A DNA stretch of 35,937 nt from Scatosoma sp045542595 (GTDB lineage Bacteria; Bacillota; Clostridia; Christensenellales; Borkfalkiaceae): positions 1-35,937 of the forward strand of contig JAZQLI010000005.1 of NCBI GenBank assembly GCA_045542595.1, in the 5' to 3' direction. Shown here one piece after another: positions 7,907 through 16,076 of the stretch. The position numbers and the translations under genes are program-made. A model generated the notes under the pieces. It searched no databases and was not told the DNA's origin. It saw nothing but the letters and a program-made list of their open reading frames with translations. Position 1 is the stretch's first letter, and the number at the start of each line of letters is the position of its first letter.

Positions 7907-7972
7907 CACCCCGCGGGGTGTTTGTCGTGCAACGACAAACAAAAAAACATTTATCCGTCAAAAAAGGATAAA
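7907..7972 (+). promoter_or_regulatory. Structured leader: three successive hairpins before the permease gene
   Basis: A 14-base GC-rich palindrome (7907-7920) is followed by a 9-bp stem with a three-base loop (7920-7928 with 7932-7940) and then a 7-bp stem (7950-7956 with 7966-7972) whose right arm covers the AAGGA. That AAGGA serves a tiny frame ATG AAT TTA TGA at 7979-7990, whose stop overlaps the ATG at 7987. No U-run follows any of the stems, so they are not ordinary terminators. The arrangement looks like a translational or stability control element; it matches no riboswitch class I can name. Confidence 0.5.
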
Positions 7973-7986
7973 GAACGAATGAATTT

Positions 7987-9009
7987 ATGAACGAGGTATC
8001 TATGGAACAAACGACACAAGAAACAAAAGAAACGAAGGGATTTAAGTTTCCGTTTTTCTCCCAAAAGAAGAAAAGTTCTAAAAAATCCTTTAAACGCGAA
8101 GCGTTGGTATTTAATTACCTTTGTTTGCTAATTCCCATTTTACAATGGCTAATCACGTGGTTATACGTGAATATTCAAACTATTTTGATGGCGTTTCAAC
8201 ATCCGTTCACGGGTGAATTTGACAATACGTTTTTCAACTATCAATGGTTATGGTGGATGCAACTCAATTTAGATCCTTCCTCCAGCGCGTATCAAGGTTC
8301 GTTGATGATGGCGTTCAAAAATACTATGATGTTTTTTGGGATTGATTTATTAATCGTATTACCTTTAAGCGTTGTCATTGCTTACTTTATTTATAAAAAG
8401 ATAGCAGGCTATAAGGTGTTCCGTATTGCGTTCTATTTACCGTCCGTTATTCCGGCAATCGTTATGACGACGGTATATAAAGACGTTACGGGTTCGGGCG
8501 GGGTTATTGACCAATTGTTCCCCGGTATCGTACCACAGGCAGGGCTATTGGGAGATCCTTCGACGGCGCTCGGTGCGGTAATCGTGTTCGTGTTGCTTTG
8601 TAGTTTCACTACCAACGTGTTGCTCTTTTCAGGCGGTATGGCTCGTGTGCCGTTAGAAGTATTGGAAGCGGCGAAAATCGACGGTTGCGGACCGTTTCGA
8701 GAAATTATCAGTTTAATTGTGCCTTTGGTGTGGCCTACACTTACAACGCAAATTATTTTGGCGTTCACGAAGATGTTCAACGGCGGCGGACCGATCATGA
8801 TGTTGAGTGGCGGTCAACACGGTACGATGACCATTTCGTATTGGCTGTTCTATTCGATAGCAGGCGATGGTAGAAACGCCATTGCGGCAGGCGGCGGCGC
8901 AGGCGTGTATTACGTATCCGCAGTAGGTTTGTTATTGACGGCAATTGCCGTGCCGATCGTATTGTTTGTACGGCATATCTTCAATAAAGTAGAAGCGATA
9001 GAATACTAA
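7987..9009 (+). CDS. ABC sugar transporter permease (LplB-like)
   Basis: A 340-residue inner-membrane protein of the carbohydrate-uptake-1 type. After a basic, cytosolic N-terminus (to about 35) it has about six hydrophobic segments, and the EAA loop EAAKIDGCGPFREIISLIVPL that contacts the ATPase. A long extracytoplasmic stretch lies after the first segment, as in LplB/YtcP relatives that import complex saccharides. The ATG at 8002 with GAGGT close before it is an alternative start; the one at 7987 overlaps the stop of a mini-frame. It is followed at 15 bases by the second permease. No ATP-binding gene is present in the window, so a shared MsmX-type ATPase encoded elsewhere is expected. Confidence 0.92.
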   Translation: MNEVSMEQTTQETKETKGFKFPFFSQKKKSSKKSFKREALVFNYLCLLIPILQWLITWLYVNIQTILMAFQHPFTGEFDNTFFNYQWLWWMQLNLDPSSSAYQGSLMMAFKNTMMFFGIDLLIVLPLSVVIAYFIYKKIAGYKVFRIAFYLPSVIPAIVMTTVYKDVTGSGGVIDQLFPGIVPQAGLLGDPSTALGAVIVFVLLCSFTTNVLLFSGGMARVPLEVLEAAKIDGCGPFREIISLIVPLVWPTLTTQIILAFTKMFNGGGPIMMLSGGQHGTMTISYWLFYSIAGDGRNAIAAGGGAGVYYVSAVGLLLTAIAVPIVLFVRHIFNKVEAIEY

Positions 9010-9023
9010 GGGGGGTGGAAGAA

Positions 9024-9959
9024 ATGGAAAAAACGAATAAAAAATTATTTCGTAAAATCAAAAAAGACGAAGGCTTCCAAAACCGTTCCTTGGTGGAAAA
9101 AATTGTTTTCGGTATCGTATTCGTACTCTTTTCGATTTATGCGGTACTGATTGCCTATCCTTTGGTGTATTTGCTAATCAAATCGTTGCAATATACGAAA
9201 GATTACATAGGCGCTACGTGGACGGGGGACGGCGTGCCGCCAACCTTTTATTTCCCTAGCGGTATTGATTTTACAAACTATATAAGCGCGTTTACTGAAA
9301 TGAAACAACCTACGGCAGAAGGCGAAATAGGCTTAATCGGTATGACGTTTAACAGTATTTGGTACGTGGCGATACGTATTGTGTTCAACGTACTTGCTTG
9401 CGCGGTGACAGGATATAACTTGGCAAAATATAAATTCCCCGGATGCAATCTTATTTACGGTATCGCAATTTTTTCGATGACGATTCCCGTAGTAGGTACT
9501 ACCGGTTCGTTGTATAAACTTGCATCCGATTTAATGATTGTCAACACGCCTTTGTGGGTGGTTTTGATATCGCTCGGCGGCTTTGGGTTTAACTTCCTTG
9601 TTATGTATGGATTTTTTAGCAACGTATCTTGGAGTTATGCCGAAGCGGTGTTCTTAGACGGCGGCGGACACTTTACTGCGTTTTTCAAGGTTATGTTGCC
9701 GCAAGCGACACCTTCGCTTATAACGCTTGGTATTCTTGGGTTTATCGGCTATTGGAACGACTATACCACTATGTTGATGTTCTTGCCCAGTTATCCCACG
9801 CTTGCGTCGGGGTTGTACGTACTTGATTTGGCAATGAGAGATCAACGCCCGATCTATTTTGCAGGGCTTGTGATTATGTTAATACCCGTTCTTACCGTGT
9901 TTGCAGTATTTTCCGATTTGTTTATGGGGAATATGACAGTAGGCGGATTAAAAGGCTAA
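9024..9959 (+). CDS. ABC sugar transporter permease (YcjP/YtcP-like)
   Basis: A 311-residue second permease of the same importer. The ATG at 9024 is preferred because GGGGGG/TGG at 9009-9017 gives a ribosome binding site; the in-frame GTG at 9015 lies inside that site. Features are a first membrane segment at about 20-45, four or five more, and the EAA loop EAVFLDGGGHFTAFFKVMLPQ, ending in FMGNMTVGGLKG, a tail typical of this permease group. It pairs with the preceding LplB-like protein to form the channel and is followed by the solute-binding lipoprotein 35 bases later. Confidence 0.92.
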   Translation: MEKTNKKLFRKIKKDEGFQNRSLVEKIVFGIVFVLFSIYAVLIAYPLVYLLIKSLQYTKDYIGATWTGDGVPPTFYFPSGIDFTNYISAFTEMKQPTAEGEIGLIGMTFNSIWYVAIRIVFNVLACAVTGYNLAKYKFPGCNLIYGIAIFSMTIPVVGTTGSLYKLASDLMIVNTPLWVVLISLGGFGFNFLVMYGFFSNVSWSYAEAVFLDGGGHFTAFFKVMLPQATPSLITLGILGFIGYWNDYTTMLMFLPSYPTLASGLYVLDLAMRDQRPIYFAGLVIMLIPVLTVFAVFSDLFMGNMTVGGLKG

Positions 9960-9994
9960 AAAAATAAAAATAAAAGATATATAGGAGAACAAAG

Positions 9995-11683
9995 ATGAAA
10001 AAGATGTGGAAACAAATTTCAGCACTTGCTTTGACGGGCTTAATGGGGCTTGCTGCCGTAGGTTGCGGCGGTTCGACAGGTGGCAATAGTTCGACGGGCG
10101 GCGGAACGAGTTCGGGTGGAAGTACTACGATTACGTTGCCTTCTGGCGATCAGGATTTCCAAGTGTACATAATCAATCACGGTTATAGAACGGAAGGCGC
10201 GGAAGCGATACTCAATGCCTTTAAGGAACAAGATTGGGTAAAAGCAAAATATCCCAACTTGAAAATTACGCCTACTAGCAACAATATGTCGGGGTTTGCA
10301 TTGAACAAAGTACAATCGCCCAAAACGAACGAATTCGACCTTATGTTCGTGCTTGACGATATGATTAAGGTTTACGAAAAGAATAGCAAAGGTGAAAATC
10401 TTTTATTGGATTTAACCGAAGTAGTTTATAATTCGGAAGTGCTTGATAAACCTGGAACGAAGTATATTGATACTATTCACGATTCGTTCTTGCAATACTT
10501 GGCGTATACCACTAAGACGGAAACGACGCCTAAATATTACGGTGTGCCTTGGGTAACGGGGTATTCGGGGATTTTGTATAGCGAAGAAATTCTTGCAAGA
10601 TACGGCTATACCGACGGTAAAACGCCGAATACGACGGACGAATTCCTTGCACTTTGCGAAAATATTAAAACACATCCTGAAAATAGCGGCAACACAGATG
10701 GGTATTGCTTTATCAATGCATCCAGTTATTATCATCGTTTGTTGGATACGTGGTGGGCTCAATACGACGGTTTGGAAGCATACAAAAATTTCTGGCAAGG
10801 TAAATATACCGACGCACGTGGTACGTCGTACAGCAATAAAATATTCAGTTTGGAAGGCAGATTGAAGGCTTTGGAAGTCATTGCCGAAACGGTTTATTAC
10901 GAAAACGGCTATTACGATTTGAAAAACCAAGATGCGGGTGATTTCATGACTCGTCAAGCGACGCTTTTGAAAGGACAGTATGCCTTTATGGCTTGTCCCG
11001 ATTGGTATGATACGGAAATGAGATCGACGAAGGCGACGTTGGAAGCGGAAGGTATCGATACGCATACTATTAAAATTATGCAAATGCCTATTATTAGCGC
11101 AATCACCGATAAGTTGGATACGGTAAAAGACGACGCTACGCTCAGTAAAGTAGTGGAAGCAATCGATAATGGCGCAACGTCCTATGAAGGCGTGTCGGCA
11201 AAAGATTTTGCAAGATTGCAAGAAGCACGCGGTATTTACGACCAAGGCGGTATGGAACACGAAGTGGTTATTCCTACCAGCGCGGACGACCAAGATATCG
11301 CGGTGGACGTATTGAAATTTATGGCGACAAAAACGGCGCAAGAAGCGTATATGAAAGCAACGATGGGGCAAAACATGCCGTTTGATTACGATTATGCAAA
11401 TATGCCTGCGGAAGTGAAATCGGAACTTTCTCCTTTGCAAATTTCCCGTTTGGATTATTACTATACTACCGATTATGCAATTCACGTATTGCCTATCGAA
11501 AGAAGATTCCCGTTAGTACGCAACGGCGGTTTGAGAGCGTTCACCGGTCAAACGAGCAGTTATAATGTGATTTTCTCTATTGAAAATTGTGAAGAAACGC
11601 CTCTTGGTATGTTCAACGATACGAAAAAATATTGGACGGACCAAGTATTCAATTTTGCCTTGATGGCGTCGGGGTTAAGATAA
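9995..11683 (+). CDS. ABC transporter solute-binding lipoprotein
   Basis: A 562-residue lipoprotein: a signal peptide with lipobox AVGC (Cys24), then a Gly/Ser/Thr-rich tether to about 50, then a family-1 extracellular binding domain. Seen features include an alternating alpha/beta start, YYGVPWVTGYSGILYSEEIL, which is the usual hinge-and-cleft region, and many aromatic residues (YYHRLLDTWWAQYDG) suited to stacking on sugar rings. At 560 residues it is long for the family, similar to LplA-type proteins that bind large oligosaccharides. It is membrane-anchored outside the cell and hands its ligand to the two permeases encoded just upstream. Ligand unknown; the GH28 and DUF4091 neighbours suggest a plant-type glycan. 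Confidence 0.9.
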   Translation: MKKMWKQISALALTGLMGLAAVGCGGSTGGNSSTGGGTSSGGSTTITLPSGDQDFQVYIINHGYRTEGAEAILNAFKEQDWVKAKYPNLKITPTSNNMSGFALNKVQSPKTNEFDLMFVLDDMIKVYEKNSKGENLLLDLTEVVYNSEVLDKPGTKYIDTIHDSFLQYLAYTTKTETTPKYYGVPWVTGYSGILYSEEILARYGYTDGKTPNTTDEFLALCENIKTHPENSGNTDGYCFINASSYYHRLLDTWWAQYDGLEAYKNFWQGKYTDARGTSYSNKIFSLEGRLKALEVIAETVYYENGYYDLKNQDAGDFMTRQATLLKGQYAFMACPDWYDTEMRSTKATLEAEGIDTHTIKIMQMPIISAITDKLDTVKDDATLSKVVEAIDNGATSYEGVSAKDFARLQEARGIYDQGGMEHEVVIPTSADDQDIAVDVLKFMATKTAQEAYMKATMGQNMPFDYDYANMPAEVKSELSPLQISRLDYYYTTDYAIHVLPIERRFPLVRNGGLRAFTGQTSSYNVIFSIENCEETPLGMFNDTKKYWTDQVFNFALMASGLR

Positions 11684-11714
11684 GTTTTTAAATTCTCGTT
11701 ATAAGGAGAAAACA

Positions 11715-14558
11715 ATGAGAAATATGTATAAAAAAATAGTCTCTTTTCTCATGTTGGCAACAATGGCAGGTACGATGACGCTTACTGCTTGCAACGGCGG
11801 CGGTAATAGCGGTTCGCAAACATCTTCGTCTTCCGTTGAAGAACAAGCCAAAGAAATAGAGATTTGGTCGACGTATAATACGCAAAAGATTCTTCGTGAT
11901 GCGCATAATTACGACGATATAAAAATGGACGCGGCTATCACACTTACGATGGCGCAAGGGGAATACGAAGGCGCGCAACTGATTATTACGCCCGATATGG
12001 ACATTTCCTATTATAACGTAAGCGTATCCGATTTAACGCACGTGGAAACAGGCGCGACGTTCGATAGCGAACGTATTAAAGTATACAAGCAAGAATATAT
12101 GTATCTCGGCGCTATATTCCAAGCGGTAGACGGCAACGTGGCGGGTTATTATCCCGATGCGTTGATACCTATGGAAGCAGTTGTGGCGTATGAAGAAAAC
12201 CAAATTGCCGCAGGGGATAATCAAGGTATTTATTTCCGTTTTAGTACCCGTCCGGAATTGGACAAAAACGGTAATCCTATCGTAAAAGAAGGCGCGGAAA
12301 ACGAAACGGAAGATTCTAAACGTTATACTTACGTTCCCGTGGGTACGTATACGGGTACTGTCACGCTTGATTTTGTGACGGAAAAGAAAACCGTGCCTAT
12401 CACTTTAACGGTAGTAGACGCAACGGTCAGCGAAACGGCACATACCAAATCGTATATGGGTACGTATAGAACGGGTTTTGCTGCAAACTTAAATTACACA
12501 CAAGAAGGCGTGGAACAATGGAACGATACGTTGCTTGATTACCGTATGTCCGGTTCAAACGTGTTGAATGATTATACGCCTAACGATAAATCGTTAGAAG
12601 CGTACGTGGATGCGATGTGGAAATACATTTCTAACCCCAGATGCTCCGCGTGGACGCTCGGTCACGACGGCGCGAAATATGAAGAAATTTTTGATTCTAC
12701 GTCCAATAACTTTGCTTGGACGAAAGAACAATATCTTGCAAAGTTTGATGCGAATTACGATTTTTATCGTAAGACGTTCCATACCGAAGGTTGGGCGGAT
12801 GAATACAGATATCAATTTGTAAAAACTGACGAAAACGGCAACGAATATGCGTACGATCCTACCTTAGAAGGACAGGATGCGTTTGACGTAATCTATTTTG
12901 AACAACAAGTTTGGATGTTTATTCAAAAATGTATCGAAGAAGATATGAACGTCTTACATAAATTGCGTCCCAGTTCGTCCCTTATCGACGAACCTTGGCA
13001 ACATAACCGTCACGAAAAAGTTCGCGCGGTTATGACGTTGTATCGCGCGGCTCTTATTGACATCGCCGAAAAATTGACTGCGACAGAAACGCCTTCTATG
13101 GCGATAAACGGCGAAACGGTCACGCTTGATTTCTCGGGAGCGTCTAATTTTACCAAAGAAGAAATGGTAGATACCGTATTGGGTATGAAATACGTCGTGA
13201 CGGCGGACTATTTGGCGTCGTTTGAAGGTTTAATTGAATACTGGTGTCCCACTTCGGACTATTTCGGCTCTGCTTATGCGCGTGAAAATTATTACGGTAC
13301 GCAGGATGAAAAATGGTGGTATCCCGTAGACGATGCGCCTGGCATCACTTACACCATCGAATCGTCTATGTTGTACGCACGTATACCGGGTTGGATGATG
13401 GCGGATTATGACATTACGGGTATTTTGTACTGGTCGTATAGCGGTTTCTACGAAAGAGATCCTTCGACGGGGACGAGAGGACCTATCGACGATTATTTCA
13501 CCACGAACTATTTGCGGTATCCTAACTCTAACGGGAACGGATATTTGATGTACCCCGGCGGGCAATACGAATTAGACGAAATGATTCCTTCCTTGCGCTT
13601 GGAAGCCATTCGTGACGGTTTAGAAGAATTCGAGTTGATGTATAACATCAAACAAACGTATCAATCGATTAGTTCTCGTATCGGGGAAGAATTCGACGCG
13701 TCGAAGATTATCGAAAGTTTAGGTTCTTCCTTATATGCGGAAGATAAAATCGTTAACGATAACGCTAATTTCGCGGCGGCGAGAGAGTCGCTTTTACAAC
13801 TTGCAAGTTGTGCCGATTCGGCGGCGAATTTGTGTATTGTAGATTATAGCGACGATACGTACGGTAAGCAAAACTTCAAAATTTATGCAAACGACGGCGT
13901 AGACGTTTATAACAACGGTGAATTGTTGACGGACGTATATAAGAATATAGAAGGAGTAGGTAAAATTTATAACGTAAACGTAGCGCTTGTAAATGATACG
14001 AACAGTTTAAATATTACCTTTAAATGCGGCAACGTTTCTCACAAATATACGCAACTTTGCGGCGGTAAAGCAAGCGTGTTTGACGTAGGCGCGTTTAACG
14101 CGGCAAACTTTATGGAATCGACGGATATTCCGTTTGGCGCACAACAAGTAGATTGCGCGACGGAAGGTATCTTCACCGAAATCGGCGGTAGCGCGATTAA
14201 GTTGTCGATAGGCGCTTCGCAAGAATCGGTAAGCGACGCTTTGCAGTATTTTAGATTTACGTCCGACATTTTCAAAACGGAATTCGCAGGATCGAAGAAG
14301 ATTATGATTCACCTGTATAACGCTTCGGAAACGGAAATCAATTTAACATTGGAATACAAGAAACACAACTCTTATGAATTAAGTAAATTATTCACTACGC
14401 CATTAACACCTGGCGAAAACTGTTTAACCATTACTTTGCCGAGTGGTGATTGGAACGAAGATTATCTTGAATATTTCGACTTCGGCGTAGGAGAAGGCGA
14501 ATCGGCGAAAGTGGCGAAAGTATTGTATATTAAAGACGTAGTAGTTTACAAAGAATGA
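11715..14558 (+). CDS. Surface lipoprotein with DUF4091 glycosidase-like domain
   Basis: A 947-residue lipoprotein with lipobox LTAC (Cys26), a short Ser-rich linker, an N-terminal beta-sandwich (about 45-230) and a central TIM-barrel-like region. The C-terminal part of that barrel carries the DUF4091 signature: GYLMYPG near 615, then PSLRLEAIRDGLEEFELMY. DUF4091 proteins are putative glycoside hydrolases found in many polysaccharide loci; no activity can be assigned. The last 110 or so residues form a separate beta-rich module ending in YIKDVVVYKE, related to the modules of the following lipoproteins. It probably trims or binds glycan at the cell surface and feeds oligosaccharides to the adjacent importer. 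RBS AAGGAG precedes the ATG; the next gene starts 11 bases after the stop. Confidence 0.85.
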   Translation: MRNMYKKIVSFLMLATMAGTMTLTACNGGGNSGSQTSSSSVEEQAKEIEIWSTYNTQKILRDAHNYDDIKMDAAITLTMAQGEYEGAQLIITPDMDISYYNVSVSDLTHVETGATFDSERIKVYKQEYMYLGAIFQAVDGNVAGYYPDALIPMEAVVAYEENQIAAGDNQGIYFRFSTRPELDKNGNPIVKEGAENETEDSKRYTYVPVGTYTGTVTLDFVTEKKTVPITLTVVDATVSETAHTKSYMGTYRTGFAANLNYTQEGVEQWNDTLLDYRMSGSNVLNDYTPNDKSLEAYVDAMWKYISNPRCSAWTLGHDGAKYEEIFDSTSNNFAWTKEQYLAKFDANYDFYRKTFHTEGWADEYRYQFVKTDENGNEYAYDPTLEGQDAFDVIYFEQQVWMFIQKCIEEDMNVLHKLRPSSSLIDEPWQHNRHEKVRAVMTLYRAALIDIAEKLTATETPSMAINGETVTLDFSGASNFTKEEMVDTVLGMKYVVTADYLASFEGLIEYWCPTSDYFGSAYARENYYGTQDEKWWYPVDDAPGITYTIESSMLYARIPGWMMADYDITGILYWSYSGFYERDPSTGTRGPIDDYFTTNYLRYPNSNGNGYLMYPGGQYELDEMIPSLRLEAIRDGLEEFELMYNIKQTYQSISSRIGEEFDASKIIESLGSSLYAEDKIVNDNANFAAARESLLQLASCADSAANLCIVDYSDDTYGKQNFKIYANDGVDVYNNGELLTDVYKNIEGVGKIYNVNVALVNDTNSLNITFKCGNVSHKYTQLCGGKASVFDVGAFNAANFMESTDIPFGAQQVDCATEGIFTEIGGSAIKLSIGASQESVSDALQYFRFTSDIFKTEFAGSKKIMIHLYNASETEINLTLEYKKHNSYELSKLFTTPLTPGENCLTITLPSGDWNEDYLEYFDFGVGEGESAKVAKVLYIKDVVVYKE

Positions 14559-14569
14559 GGTGCTGAAAA

Positions 14570-16063
14570 ATGAAGAAACGTATACAAAAAATGAGTTTAT
14601 TATTAGCAAGCATCTTGACTTTCGGCGTGATATCAGGTTGTGCCGGCGGCGGTAGCAGTTCTTCAAGCGAAAACTCTTCTTCTTTGGAAAGCAGTTCTTC
14701 GGTAGAGCAGGTTGAAGAACTCTCGAAAGTAGAAAATTCTTATAGAGTAGAACTTTCTAATTTTGAACAATGGAAACCCGATTTCTCATTGATTCGTTTG
14801 ATGAAATATTTCGGTAAAGTAAGTAGAAACCGTGATAAAACTTACGTAAAAAGCGGCGACTATTCGGCAAAAATACAACCTATGGGCGGTATCCATAGTG
14901 CTACAAAGCCGCAAATGTATTTCCCGTTCTTCTCGGAATATTATAATTTCAACTATCAAGACTTCACGTACGTAGATTATATTGATTTTTGGATTTATAA
15001 CGATAACGACAAGGATATGCCTTTAAACGTAGGGTTGGTTTCGTCGATTACAAGCGAAGAAGCGATTAGCGTATTACCTGCAGAAACGTTCTACTTAAAG
15101 GCGAAAGATTGGACGCTCGTCACCTATTACGTAGATTTCAATACGATGAGCATCAACCAAAATATTACCGCAAGCCAAATTATGCAAATTAAAGGTTTGT
15201 ATTTGGAATTCGGCAATGCTAGTTCGGCAGACGTAAACGAAGCACCCGTGTATTACGTGGACGATTTAAATATGTATTATAAAGATACGCCAAACGAAGT
15301 AAAACCCGTATCGGAAATTTTACAATTTGACCACGTAGACGGTAGCGACGTTTATGAATTGTGCGATTTTGAAAAAGTATATCAAAACTATATTTTCTCT
15401 ACGTACGTCAAAAAAGCAGAATGTATCCCTACTCTTTCCATTGTCAATGCGGAAAAAGAAGGGGTAGATGGGTTGTTGGCAACGTCGGGTACAAGCGTGC
15501 TCAAAGTGGAAATTCCGGCAGGTTCGACGGTGCAGGGTTCGTATACCGAACTTATTTTGTCGGGCAAAGTGATGACGACGTTCTTCAATCAGTTCTTCTT
15601 CGATTCCGCAACCCAAACGGCAAAAATCCCCGGTTCGGAATTAAAGAATTACTATCTTGCGTATGACGTATACGTAGTTGGGGATGTAGAAAGCACTTAT
15701 AAAATTTCTCACTATGCATACGATAGTTTGAATAGCAGTTATTCCCGTTCGGAAGGCTTTCCTACTCTTCCTATAAAATCCGGACAATGGCAAACCTGGA
15801 CGATTAGCTTATATGATTTTGCAAGTTTAGAAAAAACGAGAAACAGTGTTTTCGATCCTGCAAATCCTTCCAAGTATAACGTGAATATCGCAAAAGCATA
15901 CGATGCGTATAAGGCAAGTTATGACGAATACTTATTAAACGAACAAACGGCAGGATACGGCAACCGTATTACTAGCCCCGGTCCATTCCGTATTCTCTAT
16001 CCCGAACACGTTGGAGAAGACAGAGTAATGTATATTGACAATTTAAGAGTATACAAAGCATAA
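14570..16063 (+). CDS. Surface lipoprotein with two beta-rich modules, function unknown
   Basis: A 497-residue protein with lipobox ISGC (Cys24) and a Ser/Glu linker to about 50. I do not recognise a named family. The body divides into two similar beta-rich halves. The first contains YVDYIDFWIYND and ends in VYYVDDLNMYYKD (about 235). The second contains YYLAYDVYVVGD, GQWQTWTISLYDF and ends in MYIDNLRVYKA. Each half has the order of a galactose-binding-like carbohydrate module: a hydrophobic strand with a VYV/IY ending, an aromatic-rich strand around a Trp, and a closing (Y)(V/I)D(N/D)(I/L) strand. It lies in the lipoprotein series after the importer, with 11- and 13-base gaps to its neighbours, so it is likely cotranscribed and probably a glycan-binding surface protein. 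Confidence 0.8.
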   Translation: MKKRIQKMSLLLASILTFGVISGCAGGGSSSSSENSSSLESSSSVEQVEELSKVENSYRVELSNFEQWKPDFSLIRLMKYFGKVSRNRDKTYVKSGDYSAKIQPMGGIHSATKPQMYFPFFSEYYNFNYQDFTYVDYIDFWIYNDNDKDMPLNVGLVSSITSEEAISVLPAETFYLKAKDWTLVTYYVDFNTMSINQNITASQIMQIKGLYLEFGNASSADVNEAPVYYVDDLNMYYKDTPNEVKPVSEILQFDHVDGSDVYELCDFEKVYQNYIFSTYVKKAECIPTLSIVNAEKEGVDGLLATSGTSVLKVEIPAGSTVQGSYTELILSGKVMTTFFNQFFFDSATQTAKIPGSELKNYYLAYDVYVVGDVESTYKISHYAYDSLNSSYSRSEGFPTLPIKSGQWQTWTISLYDFASLEKTRNSVFDPANPSKYNVNIAKAYDAYKASYDEYLLNEQTAGYGNRITSPGPFRILYPEHVGEDRVMYIDNLRVYKA

Positions 16064-16076
16064 CAAGGAGGGTAAA

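Noticed and set aside
10412..11485. Minus-strand open frame of 357 codons opposite the solute-binding lipoprotein
   Set aside because: A shadow frame: no RBS, no recognisable motif, His/Arg/Phe-rich product, and the plus-strand lipoprotein is well supported.
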